Source: Chitinispirillaceae bacterium (GTDB lineage: Bacteria; Fibrobacterota; Chitinivibrionia; Chitinivibrionales; Chitinispirillaceae). From it: 64,000 nt of DNA. The position numbers and the translations under genes are program-made. Of this stretch, positions 9,516 to 19,373 are shown one piece after another. The notes under the pieces were generated by a model. It made no database searches and had not been told where the DNA came from. It was given only the letters and a program-made list of their open reading frames with translations. Each line of letters starts with the position of its first letter. Positions within the stretch are counted from its first letter, which is position 1. The stretch is from positions 1 to 64,000 of the forward strand of contig JAFGIN010000055.1 of the NCBI GenBank assembly GCA_016929595.1, in the 5' to 3' direction.

Positions 9516-10835
9516 TGTGTTTGTATGATTCATTACACTGTAATAAGTCAGTTCATGACGTTGCGCCAGTGCCGGAAGACTGAAGTTTTTTTCTACAAAT
9601 TTTCTGCCGGCTGATCCCATCTGTGTTTTTAATTGTGGATTATTAATAAGTAATTCAATTTTTGAGGCAAGTTTTGCTATGGCACCTTGCTCAATAAGAA
9701 AACCTGTTTCATTGTCAATCAGGGCTTCAGGGGTTCCTCCGTTTCGATATGCTACCGGTGCAATCTCCATAGCCTGAGCTTCAAGCAATACCCTTCCACA
9801 CCCTTCCTGATATGATGGTAATGCGACAATATCAGATATCGAATACCACCGTCGTAATGTACTTTGATCGACCTGTTCTTTAAATTCTACCTGATTTTGA
9901 AGGTTGTGTTCATATGTAAATTTGATGAGATTTTCTTTATATTCTTTTGAATCAACTCTACCAACAAAAACAAGATGAATGATCCTGCCATTTTTTCTCA
10001 ACATATGAGCCGCTTTCAAAAGGTCCATATGCCCTTTTGATGGTTCGACACGAGCGGGGAGAAGTGCAACCGGATTGCCTGAATTGAAATTGTCAGGAGA
10101 TGTGGCAAGTGACTTCCGGAAAAATGAGGTGTCAATCCCATTGGAAAGGTTTACAAAACGGTTGCGTATGTAGCGGGGTATATTTTGCCCTGAAACACCA
10201 GCCGCCATCGTTGCAAAATGGAGTTGTTCACGAATAGGAATATAGTTCAACCACCGGTTATTAAAATGATTTATTACAAGCACTGGGATTGAGTGTTGCC
10301 GGGCAGCCTGCAAAAGGAGCAGACTGTCTTTGCTACCTGCGAAATGGTTTACCACAAGATCAACAGAACTTCGTGTAAAAATTTTTTGAATAACAACATC
10401 CATATGTTCAAATGCCCGGAATTTCTTTTCATATAATTTGCGTTTGCTATCCCCAAGTATTCTGATTTGAGTAGTGTATAGCATGAATTTAAGGGCATCT
10501 GTAACGTTTGTGGCAGATGAATGTCGTGAAAATGCCAGCAATTTTTTCTGTAAAGAATGAATACTGTTTGCCGGTGCGTGCCGATTATGTCCAGGTATGG
10601 ATGAAAGTGGAATTTTTAAAAGAGTACCTTTTCCAAAACTTACCGATTCAGTGGAGCGAGAGCTATTTGAAAGCATATAAATCTGAATTATATTCATTGC
10701 ATTACGCTTAAGCAGTTCCCTGTTAAGATATTCCAGATGATTCTCTACTCCGGCACCTTCAGTGTATGCATGGCTGAATCTAACTATTGTCTTACCGTCA
10801 AGACTTCCTTCAGATGCTCGTATGATCGGGTTCAT
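9507..10835 (-). CDS. Glycosyltransferase family 4 (group 1) protein
   Basis: A cytoplasmic or membrane-associated glycosyltransferase of 442 residues, GT-B fold, probably using a nucleotide-sugar donor. The N-terminal acceptor half has the glycine-rich start (EGAGVENHLEYLNRELL). The C-terminal donor half contains LLPARVEPSKGHMDLLKA, VFVGRVDS and the EX7E-type motif in PSYQEGCGRVLLEAQAMEIA, followed by NGGTPEALIDNETGFLI. These are the standard GT4 signatures. Acceptor and product cannot be predicted: no polysaccharide cluster surrounds it. It stands alone on the minus strand with a long AT-rich upstream region. Confidence 0.88.
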   Translation of the reverse strand: MNPIIRASEGSLDGKTIVRFSHAYTEGAGVENHLEYLNRELLKRNAMNIIQIYMLSNSSRSTESVSFGKGTLLKIPLSSIPGHNRHAPANSIHSLQKKLLAFSRHSSATNVTDALKFMLYTTQIRILGDSKRKLYEKKFRAFEHMDVVIQKIFTRSSVDLVVNHFAGSKDSLLLLQAARQHSIPVLVINHFNNRWLNYIPIREQLHFATMAAGVSGQNIPRYIRNRFVNLSNGIDTSFFRKSLATSPDNFNSGNPVALLPARVEPSKGHMDLLKAAHMLRKNGRIIHLVFVGRVDSKEYKENLIKFTYEHNLQNQVEFKEQVDQSTLRRWYSISDIVALPSYQEGCGRVLLEAQAMEIAPVAYRNGGTPEALIDNETGFLIEQGAIAKLASKIELLINNPQLKTQMGSAGRKFVEKNFSLPALAQRHELTYYSVMNHTNTLF

Positions 10836-11241
10836 ATTTTTTCTAATACTGCATAAATCATACCTTCATAAAAAATTGATCGTGGTGTGATTATAAGCAC
10901 ATTGTTAATAATAGTGAGAAAAATTTCACCGCAGTATTTCAAAAGGTTGAACATTTTTTTTATGAAAGTTCTGAGATAAACAAGATATTGTGATGAATGC
11001 TTCAATTATCAGCTACAAATTGATTTCATGAAAAGATAATTGTGATAAAAAGCATTTAAGGCACAATTAATGCTTATAGACACCATGAATACAAAAGATG
11101 GTTGCAATCCGGCATTAATAATAATAAAATCTTGGTGACTGCTGGTTATTATTTCTCACTGTATTTCATTAGAAAAGTTGTCTACTGCTTAATTTGCAGG
11201 GATTATACTTTTACTTTCGTTTTTAAAAGGTTCTGATTTCT
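10836..11241 (+). other. AT-rich intergenic region
   Basis: About 400 bases between divergently oriented genes. No open frame with coding character, tRNA or convincing structured RNA was seen. It should hold the promoters of the glycosyltransferase (minus) and of the 265-aa protein (plus), but I could not find a good two-box promoter. Confidence 0.5.
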
Positions 11242-12039
11242 ATGGGTGTTGGTGTACAGGATAATAATAGAAAACTGTTTTACAACAAATTGAGTGAAAA
11301 TAACAGTTCTGATATATCTATTTTAAATGTTCCGAAAATCAAAAAAAATCACAAAGGTCATACAGTTCATAAACCATTACCCGACAATCTTTCAGGAAAA
11401 CTTAAAGCGTTTAAAGATTCTTTGAATACTATTGTGTTTCAGACTGCAGATGCAATACTGGACGATTTTATTCGATATTCAATCGAGCAACAGAATGTCG
11501 TGGTATCAAAAGAGCGATGTGCATTTGAGTTGCTTTCGATAGGAGTATTCTGGAATAATTATTCGGGTGCTTCTCAGATTTGCAGCAAAACGGCTATCTC
11601 TGCCGTTGAGTTTCTCTACAAAGAAAGCGAGAAGACTCAATGGCTTAAAGTAGCTTTGGAGCCGATACGTGGGGCATTAAGCACGCTTTTTCTTATCCCA
11701 TATGTTTTTTCTTCATCAATTGTATCTCCGGAATTCGATTACGCTACATTTATTCATTTGATAAAGTGGTTAAATGCTGTAGGTAGTTATAATGAAGAGA
11801 TCATGTTTTTTTCTGTGTGGGCCGATTTTATTAAAAGAAAAGATCAGGAGGAGATCGAAGCGTTATTGCGAAAAGCGGCTTTTATCGGCCAGTGGTTCGA
11901 AATTCACTCACGTAAAACACTTGACCCCAAAACTGATCATAACGAAAACAGAACCCTGAGTACTGAAAATAATAGAGCGATTAATCTTTTCAGGTGTCGT
12001 AAAGAAACAGAATGTTTCCGGAAGCTGATTGCTGTTTAA
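11242..12039 (+). CDS. Hypothetical cytoplasmic protein, possibly C-terminally truncated
   Basis: A 265-residue protein with no signal peptide. An AAAGG Shine-Dalgarno lies about 11 bases upstream. After a basic N-terminus, residues about 60-225 look helical, including FELLSIGVFWNNYSGAS and a long helix-rich middle. That ELL-x-(I/L)G-x-(F/L)W pattern reminds me of the N-terminal helical region that precedes a metal-binding DUF116 domain in some proteins, and the present protein stops about where such a domain would begin. The last 30 residues (after about residue 235) look like low-quality sequence. The link is weak and unverified; the safe call is unknown function. Confidence 0.55.
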   Translation: MGVGVQDNNRKLFYNKLSENNSSDISILNVPKIKKNHKGHTVHKPLPDNLSGKLKAFKDSLNTIVFQTADAILDDFIRYSIEQQNVVVSKERCAFELLSIGVFWNNYSGASQICSKTAISAVEFLYKESEKTQWLKVALEPIRGALSTLFLIPYVFSSSIVSPEFDYATFIHLIKWLNAVGSYNEEIMFFSVWADFIKRKDQEEIEALLRKAAFIGQWFEIHSRKTLDPKTDHNENRTLSTENNRAINLFRCRKETECFRKLIAV

Positions 12040-12359
12040 AAAATGATATATTATAACCCGAAAAATACACAATAGTTTGATATTGCAATAGTTATCAAAA
12101 ATGTTTAAAGTTTTACTTTTATCTCTTTTTATATTCTCGCCAGGAGTATTTTGAAATACTAAAACCACAATGGCTGAACTTCAGTTGCTGCACTCTTTAA
12201 GCTCATAAACAAACTTCTTTTTTTATTGCATCAAAAACCCAGTTTGTTAAAAGTTGCAAACTTTTATGCTAAGTCGAGCAGAAACTAGTTACTATTTAAT
12301 TGCCTATAAACAAAACCGATGATAGAATTAAATTCAAATCTAAAATTATTTGAGTATCA
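12040..12359 (+). other. Intergenic region without recognised genes
   Basis: About 320 AT-rich bases. A weak hairpin is present at about 12241-12264 (AGTTTG pairing with CAAACT, followed by TTTT), which could be a terminator. I found no reading frame that would continue the preceding truncated-looking protein. Confidence 0.4.
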
Positions 12360-13142
12360 ATGAAAAAAACGGAGCATGAAACACAGGATGGATCGGTGAG
12401 CAGAAAATATCTCTTTTTCCTGATAATTATTTTTCACATGTTTTCTATTCAGGCGAGCAACGATTTTGAGCTTCAAAAAAGAAAACCGTATGATATTTCA
12501 TTACCCTATCTGACCTATTTAACTGATTCGGAAAGCGGCTCATTTGAGGTTTTTGTCGCGCATGAAGGTTCTCGTGAGGGGTGGGGTATTGGTACCGGAA
12601 ATGATCGCTACGTTAAAGATTCAAAAAAGATGAGGTTGGATCACACCTATCGAGAGCTTCCATCTCAAGCTATATTTATCAGTAACTTCGAAGCATCAGT
12701 GTTGGCAGATGTCTGTAAAATGCTCTCTGAGGTATTGGTAGATTTCGAAAAAGATTTAAAATCAAAACGCTGGGACAAGTGTCTATTTTTAGACGCTTAT
12801 TTTCCTAATTTTTTAAAACGATTCCATTATCTGTTATCAGCAGCACTCGCAAGTGACGATGCTTTACCTGCAGTTACAAAAGTTAATGATACACTTTTTG
12901 ATTGTTCTGAGAATTCGATAAAAAGTGACAGAAGGATTAACGTCTGGAAATCGGATAGCAGCAAATATATAAAATTAAGAATTGTAACTAAAGAGTTTAC
13001 CTATCTTTTAAACAAGTGGCGATCAGATGTGCTTCTCAACGCACAGAGAGATCCCTGGGAAAATAAGACAGAAAAACTATTTTCGGTGTATGAATTGTTT
13101 ATTCAATTATATTTCAATCTACCTCAGCAGTGTAAAAGTTGA
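12360..13142 (+). CDS. Putative secreted protein of unknown function
   Basis: A 260-residue protein with a hydrophobic segment at about residues 18-32 (LFFLIIIFHMFSIQ) after a charged N-terminus, consistent with a signal peptide cut near QAS. The mature part is mixed alpha/beta with several aromatic residues and four cysteines; no family is recognised. The ATG at 12360 has no good Shine-Dalgarno, but no better start exists downstream before the hydrophobic segment. It is in the same direction as the envelope operon, separated from it by a promoter region. Confidence 0.5.
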   Translation: MKKTEHETQDGSVSRKYLFFLIIIFHMFSIQASNDFELQKRKPYDISLPYLTYLTDSESGSFEVFVAHEGSREGWGIGTGNDRYVKDSKKMRLDHTYRELPSQAIFISNFEASVLADVCKMLSEVLVDFEKDLKSKRWDKCLFLDAYFPNFLKRFHYLLSAALASDDALPAVTKVNDTLFDCSENSIKSDRRINVWKSDSSKYIKLRIVTKEFTYLLNKWRSDVLLNAQRDPWENKTEKLFSVYELFIQLYFNLPQQCKS

Positions 13143-13212
13143 TCTGTAAGCAATTGTTTTTACATCAGTTATGCATTAGTCTTTTAAAAAAAATTCACTC
13201 TTTACAAACTCA

Positions 13213-13244
13213 ACCTTGACTCCAGTTCAAGGTACGTATACAAT
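13213..13244 (+). promoter_or_regulatory. Sigma70-type promoter with a palindromic operator-like site
   Basis: TTGACT (13216-13221) and TACAAT (13239-13244) are separated by exactly 17 bases. The -35 box lies inside a dyad: ACCTTGA (13213-13219) and TCAAGGT (13227-13233) are perfect inverted repeats, 7 bases apart. Its position, upstream of the large envelope gene by about 87 bases, suggests regulated expression of the 13331-21800 operon. The dyad resembles sites bound by dimeric regulators such as MerR-family proteins, but no such regulator is in the window. Confidence 0.55.
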
Positions 13245-13330
13245 TATAGTGATCTTCATGCTCTACACTGATAAGTCGTAAGTGTAATAAGCTGATTCAA
13301 TGTCAGATCTTACTTGTGAAGGTACTATTG

Positions 13331-16300
13331 ATGCATTATCTGAATTTTAATGCTCGTGTGGTCTTTTTTTATGTAGTGATATTAAACATTTCTGCATCAG
13401 CTTTTCCTATATACTGGACTGGAGGAAGTGGTGATGGTTTATGGAGCACACCAGGTAACTGGGCAACTGGTAGTTTACCGCATGATACCGCCACTGTGCA
13501 ATTCAATGCATCATCATCAAGTAACTGTACACTTGATATAGATGTTCATCTTGATACTCTGCAACTTACCCCTGAATACACCGGTCGATTTGTAATGAAG
13601 AAAAAACTGCATATAAGAGGAATATTTGAATTTTCTACAGTTGAATGCATCTCTGCAACAATGTCTGATACACTTGTTTTCACCGGAAATGGTACACAGA
13701 ATATTACTGGCAAACCTGGTTTTGTTTATCCTGTCATAGTAAAGGAGGGTACCGGAACTCTTGCAGTAATTTCAACCGGTTTCAGATCACACGGATTTGT
13801 TCTGAAAAACGGTATTTTGCACAACAACGCAGCCTTCAATGATACTGTCGGAGATTTTATCTGTACTGGTGGTCAACTGAGTCTCAATTTCGGTTCAATC
13901 AAAATCAGTGGGGTCGCAAATTTTGAAGGCATTCAGGATTTCTCAGACAATTCTGGAGTTATATACCTTAGCAGTGTTGTGTCTCAGAATCTGATCCCTA
14001 ATCCAAATGTAATTTTTCCAGAAATAGATGCCCGCAGTTACCAGTTGCATATTAATGGGGACCGGCTGAGAACCAGTAAACTGACCGTCGATTCCGGCAT
14101 GGTATTCCTTGATGCGGCAATCTGCGCTGATTCATTGAATGTCAATTATGAAGGGAAATTGGCATTCGATACGAATAGTAATCATAAAGATACCATAGGT
14201 ATGATAGATGGAACTGGTACACTGGTTTTTGGAAATAATCCTCTTCACATTTCAAGAGATGCGAACTTCGCGTTATTTGACACTATATACGGAACAGCTG
14301 TTATAGAGCTCGATCCTGTCGTGAACAGTGTCTTCAGATCAAAAGACAATTTTGTTTTCGACAGGATACAAAAGACTGGTACTTCAACAATAACGGTAGA
14401 AAACAGTAGTCTGCGGACCAGGTATCTTTCTGTTTATGGTGGTACTTTCGATTGGGGTACATCGTATAATGACTCTATTTATGATACACTTTTCCTGAAA
14501 AATGCACTTATGAAACTGGGAAGTAATGCTGTCATGTTCCGCTCATTGATTGACAGCAACAGTATCATCGATTTTAATTATGGCTTTCTTGAACGGTTTG
14601 GAAATGATGGCGTCATTGATTTGGGAACAGCACAGAGCTTTTCATATATCTATCAGGGTTTAAGCTTTAGAGGGGCAGCGGGTGCAACAACAAAAATTAC
14701 ATCGCCATTGAATTGCCAGATGCCTCCTGTACAGGTTAACGATAGTGGTTTAATTGAAGTTGCGGGTAATTTTAACGGTTCATCAATAATGATGAATGCC
14801 GGAAACTGGAACTGGGGTACTAATTTTACCCATGCGGTTCGTGGTATTTCAGTGTACGGTGGAAGAATGATATTTGGAAATACTGTGGTCATTATGGATT
14901 CTGGAAATATTGACATTGGGAATGCAGCTGAAATATTAAAAGGAACGGCGACACTACAATTAAATGCTAAAACGGCTTATCAGATGATTATTTCACAATC
15001 AGATTCTGTTCTTCCAAACATTCTGAAAACTGATACATCGGAATTAATGATCAATTCTCAACTTAAATGTCATTCCTTCACACAAACAGCAGGAAAAACA
15101 ATTTTTTCCGGATTTGGTATTACTGCTGATTCCAGCATTATATTTGAAAATGTTGATTCCTTAATGAATATGGGAGGAATTACATTTGAGGCTGGCAAAT
15201 CGATTACATTTTCCGGATCAGAAGAAAAACCACTTTATTGCAACCCGGAATCAGGATGGTTTGTAAATGCAGCTGAAAGCCTTCAGGCACATAATGTGAT
15301 ATTCAAAAATTGTAGTGCCATTGGAATTGCAGGAAAAGCCTACGGATTATCAGTGGATTCCGGTGGAAACAGTAACTGGACATTCAATCCTGATGATTAT
15401 CCTCCTGATAACGATCTTATACTGCATTTGACAGCTCTTGACACAGGTAAGATACGAATTTCATGGAATCCATCAGTTAGCGATTCTAACGATGCAATGC
15501 GTGTCGGAATACGATACAGCAATACATTAATGCCAGAGTCAATGGATGATGAAAACACGGTACTACTGGAGTATTTCCCATTGACCGATACTTGTGACAC
15601 GGTAGAAAATTTGAATGCACATACTACCTATTATTTTGCAGCTGCAGTCTCAGATTCATCAGGGAACTGGTCTGATTTCACTGAAAGTTCATCAATGTCA
15701 GTACGCACGAAAGCAATTGCACCGCAGGTTATCGATCCTCCGGCTATAATTCATTCGCGGGAATTAACATTATCATGGATAACTCCCCCTGGCTTGACAA
15801 CCGGTGATGCTTTATTTATACATATTAATGATGTGGGAGACTCATCATCCAGAATTTTTGCTCAATATTCAATCGAAACTCCTTCGACCACAATTTTGTT
15901 ACCACCAGAGGAAGGCTTGTACAGATATATTCTGTCTACTTCACATGACTCTGCCGGATTTTACTACCCTGAAGATGCATATATCGATACAGTACAATTT
16001 GTTATCGATCCTCCTGTACTTCAAATGGTAAGTGATACCGTTTATACTGCTACTCCGGCAGTTAGCTGGACAGTACCTGAAGGATTCACTGCTTCAGATA
16101 CGATTTTCATTTACACTGATACTGTAAATGGAGCTTCCAGCTGGGTCTTAAATGGATGGTATACAGGAGACACGAATTCACATATATTTACGTTCAGTAA
16201 TACCGGAACGTATAAAATCATGATTTCAACAAACTGGGACAAAACTGGAAAGATAAATCAGGATAATATTGCAATTGATACGATACATATACTAAGCCCC

Positions 16301-19300
16301 GATAATAAAGCACCGAAACTTTCCATCGATATTTCAGATAGCATAGTCATAAAATCGATGCCACCTGAAATTACCGGAACAGCGTATGATACGACCTCTG
16401 GAGTAGTATCATTAAGTATTCTTATTAATAAAAAAAGGGATACAACATACTGGAACGGCACATTTTGGCAGAAGGACATTTTCTGGATACCTCTCCAGAA
16501 TCAACGAATGTGGAATTATAGTACATTTGCAATAAACTGCGACGAGGGAATGCATTGTATAAAAATCGCAGCGACAGATAGTGTCGGAAATACAGGGTAC
16601 GATACAACATTTTTATTCATAGATACCTCAGCCCCGCTTATTACAAAATTATTTGACAATGAGGATACAGCCGGGAGTTGGAACGGGCTGATCTCCGGGG
16701 AGGCTATTGACTCATTTTCAATGATAAAACAGATCAGTGTATCGGTAAAAAATGATTCCGGTATGTACTATGATGGATCTGGATGGTCAACACAGGAATA
16801 TTTTCATGTTTGTGACGGAACATTAAACTGGTCGAGGCAGATAGATGTCACACATTTAAATAGTGGAAACTATTCTGTCTCTATTGTAGCAACAGATACC
16901 ATTGGAAACAGTACTGCATCCCCGGTAATTAAAACGTTCCGGTATTATACCAGTTTTGATGATACTACTATAGATAACTCCGCTCCTCAGATGGAAATCC
17001 ATACAGATACAACTGTTTCAGAGGGGTGGGTTTTGATTCGTCAGCTATATGCATCAGATCCGGATAATGACAGTTTTGTGTTCAGATTAAAAAACCAAAA
17101 AGATGGGATGAGCATTGATAAAAATGTATTCAGATGGACGCCGCGCAACAGTGATGTCGGTATAGATACTGTAGTTGTTGAATGCACGGATATCTGGAAG
17201 GCGGCATCTTTTGATACTTTTACTGTTACAGTTAACAATGTTCCAGAGTCTCCGGTAGCATCATACGAAGGTGCGTATGATGTTTTTGAAGATAGCGGTT
17301 ATAGTGGTACTGTTACTGTTATCGATCCGGATATATTTGATACGATAACAATGAGTATTGTTAAGAAACCTGCATGGATAACTATTTCGGGTAATAAACT
17401 GACGGGTGTACCAACCAATCAGGATGTTGGTGTACACCAGGTAGAACTAACATTTACCGATAGAGACTCATTAAGTGATACACTTTCTTTTAAGATTAAT
17501 GTTATCAATACAAATGATGAACCGGTCATCATTACTGGAACCATGCCTGATACCCTGGTGGAAAAAATTAAGTATTCTTTTGAAATTAAAATTACTGATG
17601 ATGATGATGGTGATTCGATTAAGGTAAAAAATTCCCTAAGCTATAGCTGGATAAAAATAAATACTTTAAAATCTACTGGAAAAGGTAATGAATGGGTTGC
17701 ATCAGTTACCTTTTCACCAGCTCAAAAAGACACTGGTACACATGAGATAAAATTTGAAATTGCAGATCGCTTCGGGGGAAAAACTTATTATTTAAAGAAA
17801 ATGACTATTACCGATGCAGATGATCCACCCGAAAAACCTTTATTGGTAAGGAAAATAGCGGTTGGTGCAGCACAGTACGCAGTAAGCGCTATTGATGACA
17901 GAGACAAGCTTCTTATATTTAGTGTTAAAATGAAATCACTGAATAATGACAGCATGATTTATGCTGACAGTTCGGTTTGCTTACTATATCAGTTCTATCC
18001 GCTTTCTGATGGGAAATATCAGTTCAGTGCATTTGCTGTTGATGGAAGTGGTCTGAAATCTGAAAATGCCGTAGATACAGTGATAATTGCTGGTTCATCT
18101 GTGCATATTTTCAAAGATACCAATTGGGAAATGGCTGCGGTTCCATCAAAAAGTTTGAATGTTGAAAAATTTAAGAATAGCAGCTATCTTCTCCACTGGG
18201 ATGAATCAGGAACCGAAAAACAGGTCTATTCATTTTACAAAAAGAAAGACGAGATTTTTCTGATTGAGCCATCAGAGGCTTACTGGAGAAAAGGCATATC
18301 AGGCGATACAATTAAATTGAGCCCGTCCGATTTCATTGATGAACCGGTTATCGTTAAGCTTCATAAGACAGAGTCCGGGTGGAATCAGATATCTTCACCT
18401 TTTCCATATCCTGTGTCATGGTCATGCAAATCTGATATACTATGGAAATGGAATTCCAGTACAAATGATTACGAGGAGGTGCAGAATGTGCTTGAACCGT
18501 GGTGCGGGTATTGGGTTTGTGTTGATTCTGCTACAGAGGTACCATTAAGCCCGTTACCAGTGTTCAGTACCGGATCGTTAGCAAAATTAAGAAAACCTCA
18601 TTATTTGAATAAAAACAACTGGATGCTTCAGGTCTCCCTTCGGGCAACAGGGGGCAATGACATCGATAATAAATTTGGTTTGAATCGCAATGCCAGTGAT
18701 CAGCTTGATGACTTAGACAGACCGGAACCCCCGGGAATCGATGGAAGGCCTGTATTGTATTTTAAACATGATGACATGAAAAACAGTTCACGTAACGAAT
18801 TTGCAAGCGATATACGGAAGAGTTGGAAATCAGTCAATATTTTTGAGTTTGCGCTACAAGGAACACAAGAAATAAAAACCGGCACTCTGAATTTCAGCGG
18901 TCTTGAAAATGGAACTGGTTTATACGTTTTCACAAAAATTGGTGATTCAATTTTTCAGGTTGAGCAGTCTGATTCCTATTCTGTTCATCTCTCCAAGGAT
19001 ATTTCATACCAGACTGTTTTTGTAACTGATAATCCAGGTTTCCTGAATTCTTTTCCATTACATTTCAGAATGGGAAATCCATACCCCAATCCATTCTGCC
19101 CAACCACCAGAATCAATTATACATTACCTTATCGGTGGGGAAATGATGGAAGAATCAATCTTAATCCTTATAAAGTTTCGATTGAGATATTTGATATAAT
19201 GGGAAGAAAATTAAAAACCATAGTGTATAGGAAAATGGTTCCAGGTAACTACACAATGATGTGGGATGGAAAGATGCAAAATGGACGAATTGCTGCATCA

Positions 19301-19369
19301 GGTAAATATTTCTGTGTTTTAAAAGCGGATAATATCAGATATAATCGAAATCTGACATTGATGAAGTAG
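13331..19369 (+). CDS. Very large secreted multidomain protein with C-terminal FlgD/sorting-type domain
   Basis: A cell-surface or secreted protein of about 2012 residues. The signal peptide lies at about residues 5-25 (VVFFYVVILNISASA). It is followed by a WTGGSGDGLWSTPGNW motif, typical of large beta-solenoid surface proteins, and a long region of repeated beta strands to about residue 680. A fibronectin type III-like domain follows from about 686, then further Fn3/Ig-like units, and two cadherin/putative-Ig-like modules at about 1216 and 1306 (SDPDNDSFVFRL; TNQDVGVHQVELTF). The last 100 residues (from about 1913: GNPYPNPF, then VSIEIFDIMGRKLKT and DGKMQNGRIAASGKYF) are a FlgD-like/type-A sorting domain of the kind found in type 9-secreted proteins. 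The ATG at 13331 has GAAGG eight bases upstream and is preferred over a GTG at 13316. It is in an operon with the FecR protein four bases downstream. Confidence 0.82.
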   Translation: MHYLNFNARVVFFYVVILNISASAFPIYWTGGSGDGLWSTPGNWATGSLPHDTATVQFNASSSSNCTLDIDVHLDTLQLTPEYTGRFVMKKKLHIRGIFEFSTVECISATMSDTLVFTGNGTQNITGKPGFVYPVIVKEGTGTLAVISTGFRSHGFVLKNGILHNNAAFNDTVGDFICTGGQLSLNFGSIKISGVANFEGIQDFSDNSGVIYLSSVVSQNLIPNPNVIFPEIDARSYQLHINGDRLRTSKLTVDSGMVFLDAAICADSLNVNYEGKLAFDTNSNHKDTIGMIDGTGTLVFGNNPLHISRDANFALFDTIYGTAVIELDPVVNSVFRSKDNFVFDRIQKTGTSTITVENSSLRTRYLSVYGGTFDWGTSYNDSIYDTLFLKNALMKLGSNAVMFRSLIDSNSIIDFNYGFLERFGNDGVIDLGTAQSFSYIYQGLSFRGAAGATTKITSPLNCQMPPVQVNDSGLIEVAGNFNGSSIMMNAGNWNWGTNFTHAVRGISVYGGRMIFGNTVVIMDSGNIDIGNAAEILKGTATLQLNAKTAYQMIISQSDSVLPNILKTDTSELMINSQLKCHSFTQTAGKTIFSGFGITADSSIIFENVDSLMNMGGITFEAGKSITFSGSEEKPLYCNPESGWFVNAAESLQAHNVIFKNCSAIGIAGKAYGLSVDSGGNSNWTFNPDDYPPDNDLILHLTALDTGKIRISWNPSVSDSNDAMRVGIRYSNTLMPESMDDENTVLLEYFPLTDTCDTVENLNAHTTYYFAAAVSDSSGNWSDFTESSSMSVRTKAIAPQVIDPPAIIHSRELTLSWITPPGLTTGDALFIHINDVGDSSSRIFAQYSIETPSTTILLPPEEGLYRYILSTSHDSAGFYYPEDAYIDTVQFVIDPPVLQMVSDTVYTATPAVSWTVPEGFTASDTIFIYTDTVNGASSWVLNGWYTGDTNSHIFTFSNTGTYKIMISTNWDKTGKINQDNIAIDTIHILSPDNKAPKLSIDISDSIVIKSMPPEITGTAYDTTSGVVSLSILINKKRDTTYWNGTFWQKDIFWIPLQNQRMWNYSTFAINCDEGMHCIKIAATDSVGNTGYDTTFLFIDTSAPLITKLFDNEDTAGSWNGLISGEAIDSFSMIKQISVSVKNDSGMYYDGSGWSTQEYFHVCDGTLNWSRQIDVTHLNSGNYSVSIVATDTIGNSTASPVIKTFRYYTSFDDTTIDNSAPQMEIHTDTTVSEGWVLIRQLYASDPDNDSFVFRLKNQKDGMSIDKNVFRWTPRNSDVGIDTVVVECTDIWKAASFDTFTVTVNNVPESPVASYEGAYDVFEDSGYSGTVTVIDPDIFDTITMSIVKKPAWITISGNKLTGVPTNQDVGVHQVELTFTDRDSLSDTLSFKINVINTNDEPVIITGTMPDTLVEKIKYSFEIKITDDDDGDSIKVKNSLSYSWIKINTLKSTGKGNEWVASVTFSPAQKDTGTHEIKFEIADRFGGKTYYLKKMTITDADDPPEKPLLVRKIAVGAAQYAVSAIDDRDKLLIFSVKMKSLNNDSMIYADSSVCLLYQFYPLSDGKYQFSAFAVDGSGLKSENAVDTVIIAGSSVHIFKDTNWEMAAVPSKSLNVEKFKNSSYLLHWDESGTEKQVYSFYKKKDEIFLIEPSEAYWRKGISGDTIKLSPSDFIDEPVIVKLHKTESGWNQISSPFPYPVSWSCKSDILWKWNSSTNDYEEVQNVLEPWCGYWVCVDSATEVPLSPLPVFSTGSLAKLRKPHYLNKNNWMLQVSLRATGGNDIDNKFGLNRNASDQLDDLDRPEPPGIDGRPVLYFKHDDMKNSSRNEFASDIRKSWKSVNIFEFALQGTQEIKTGTLNFSGLENGTGLYVFTKIGDSIFQVEQSDSYSVHLSKDISYQTVFVTDNPGFLNSFPLHFRMGNPYPNPFCPTTRINYTLPYRWGNDGRINLNPYKVSIEIFDIMGRKLKTIVYRKMVPGNYTMMWDGKMQNGRIAASGKYFCVLKADNIRYNRNLTLMK

Positions 19370-19373
19370 GTGT

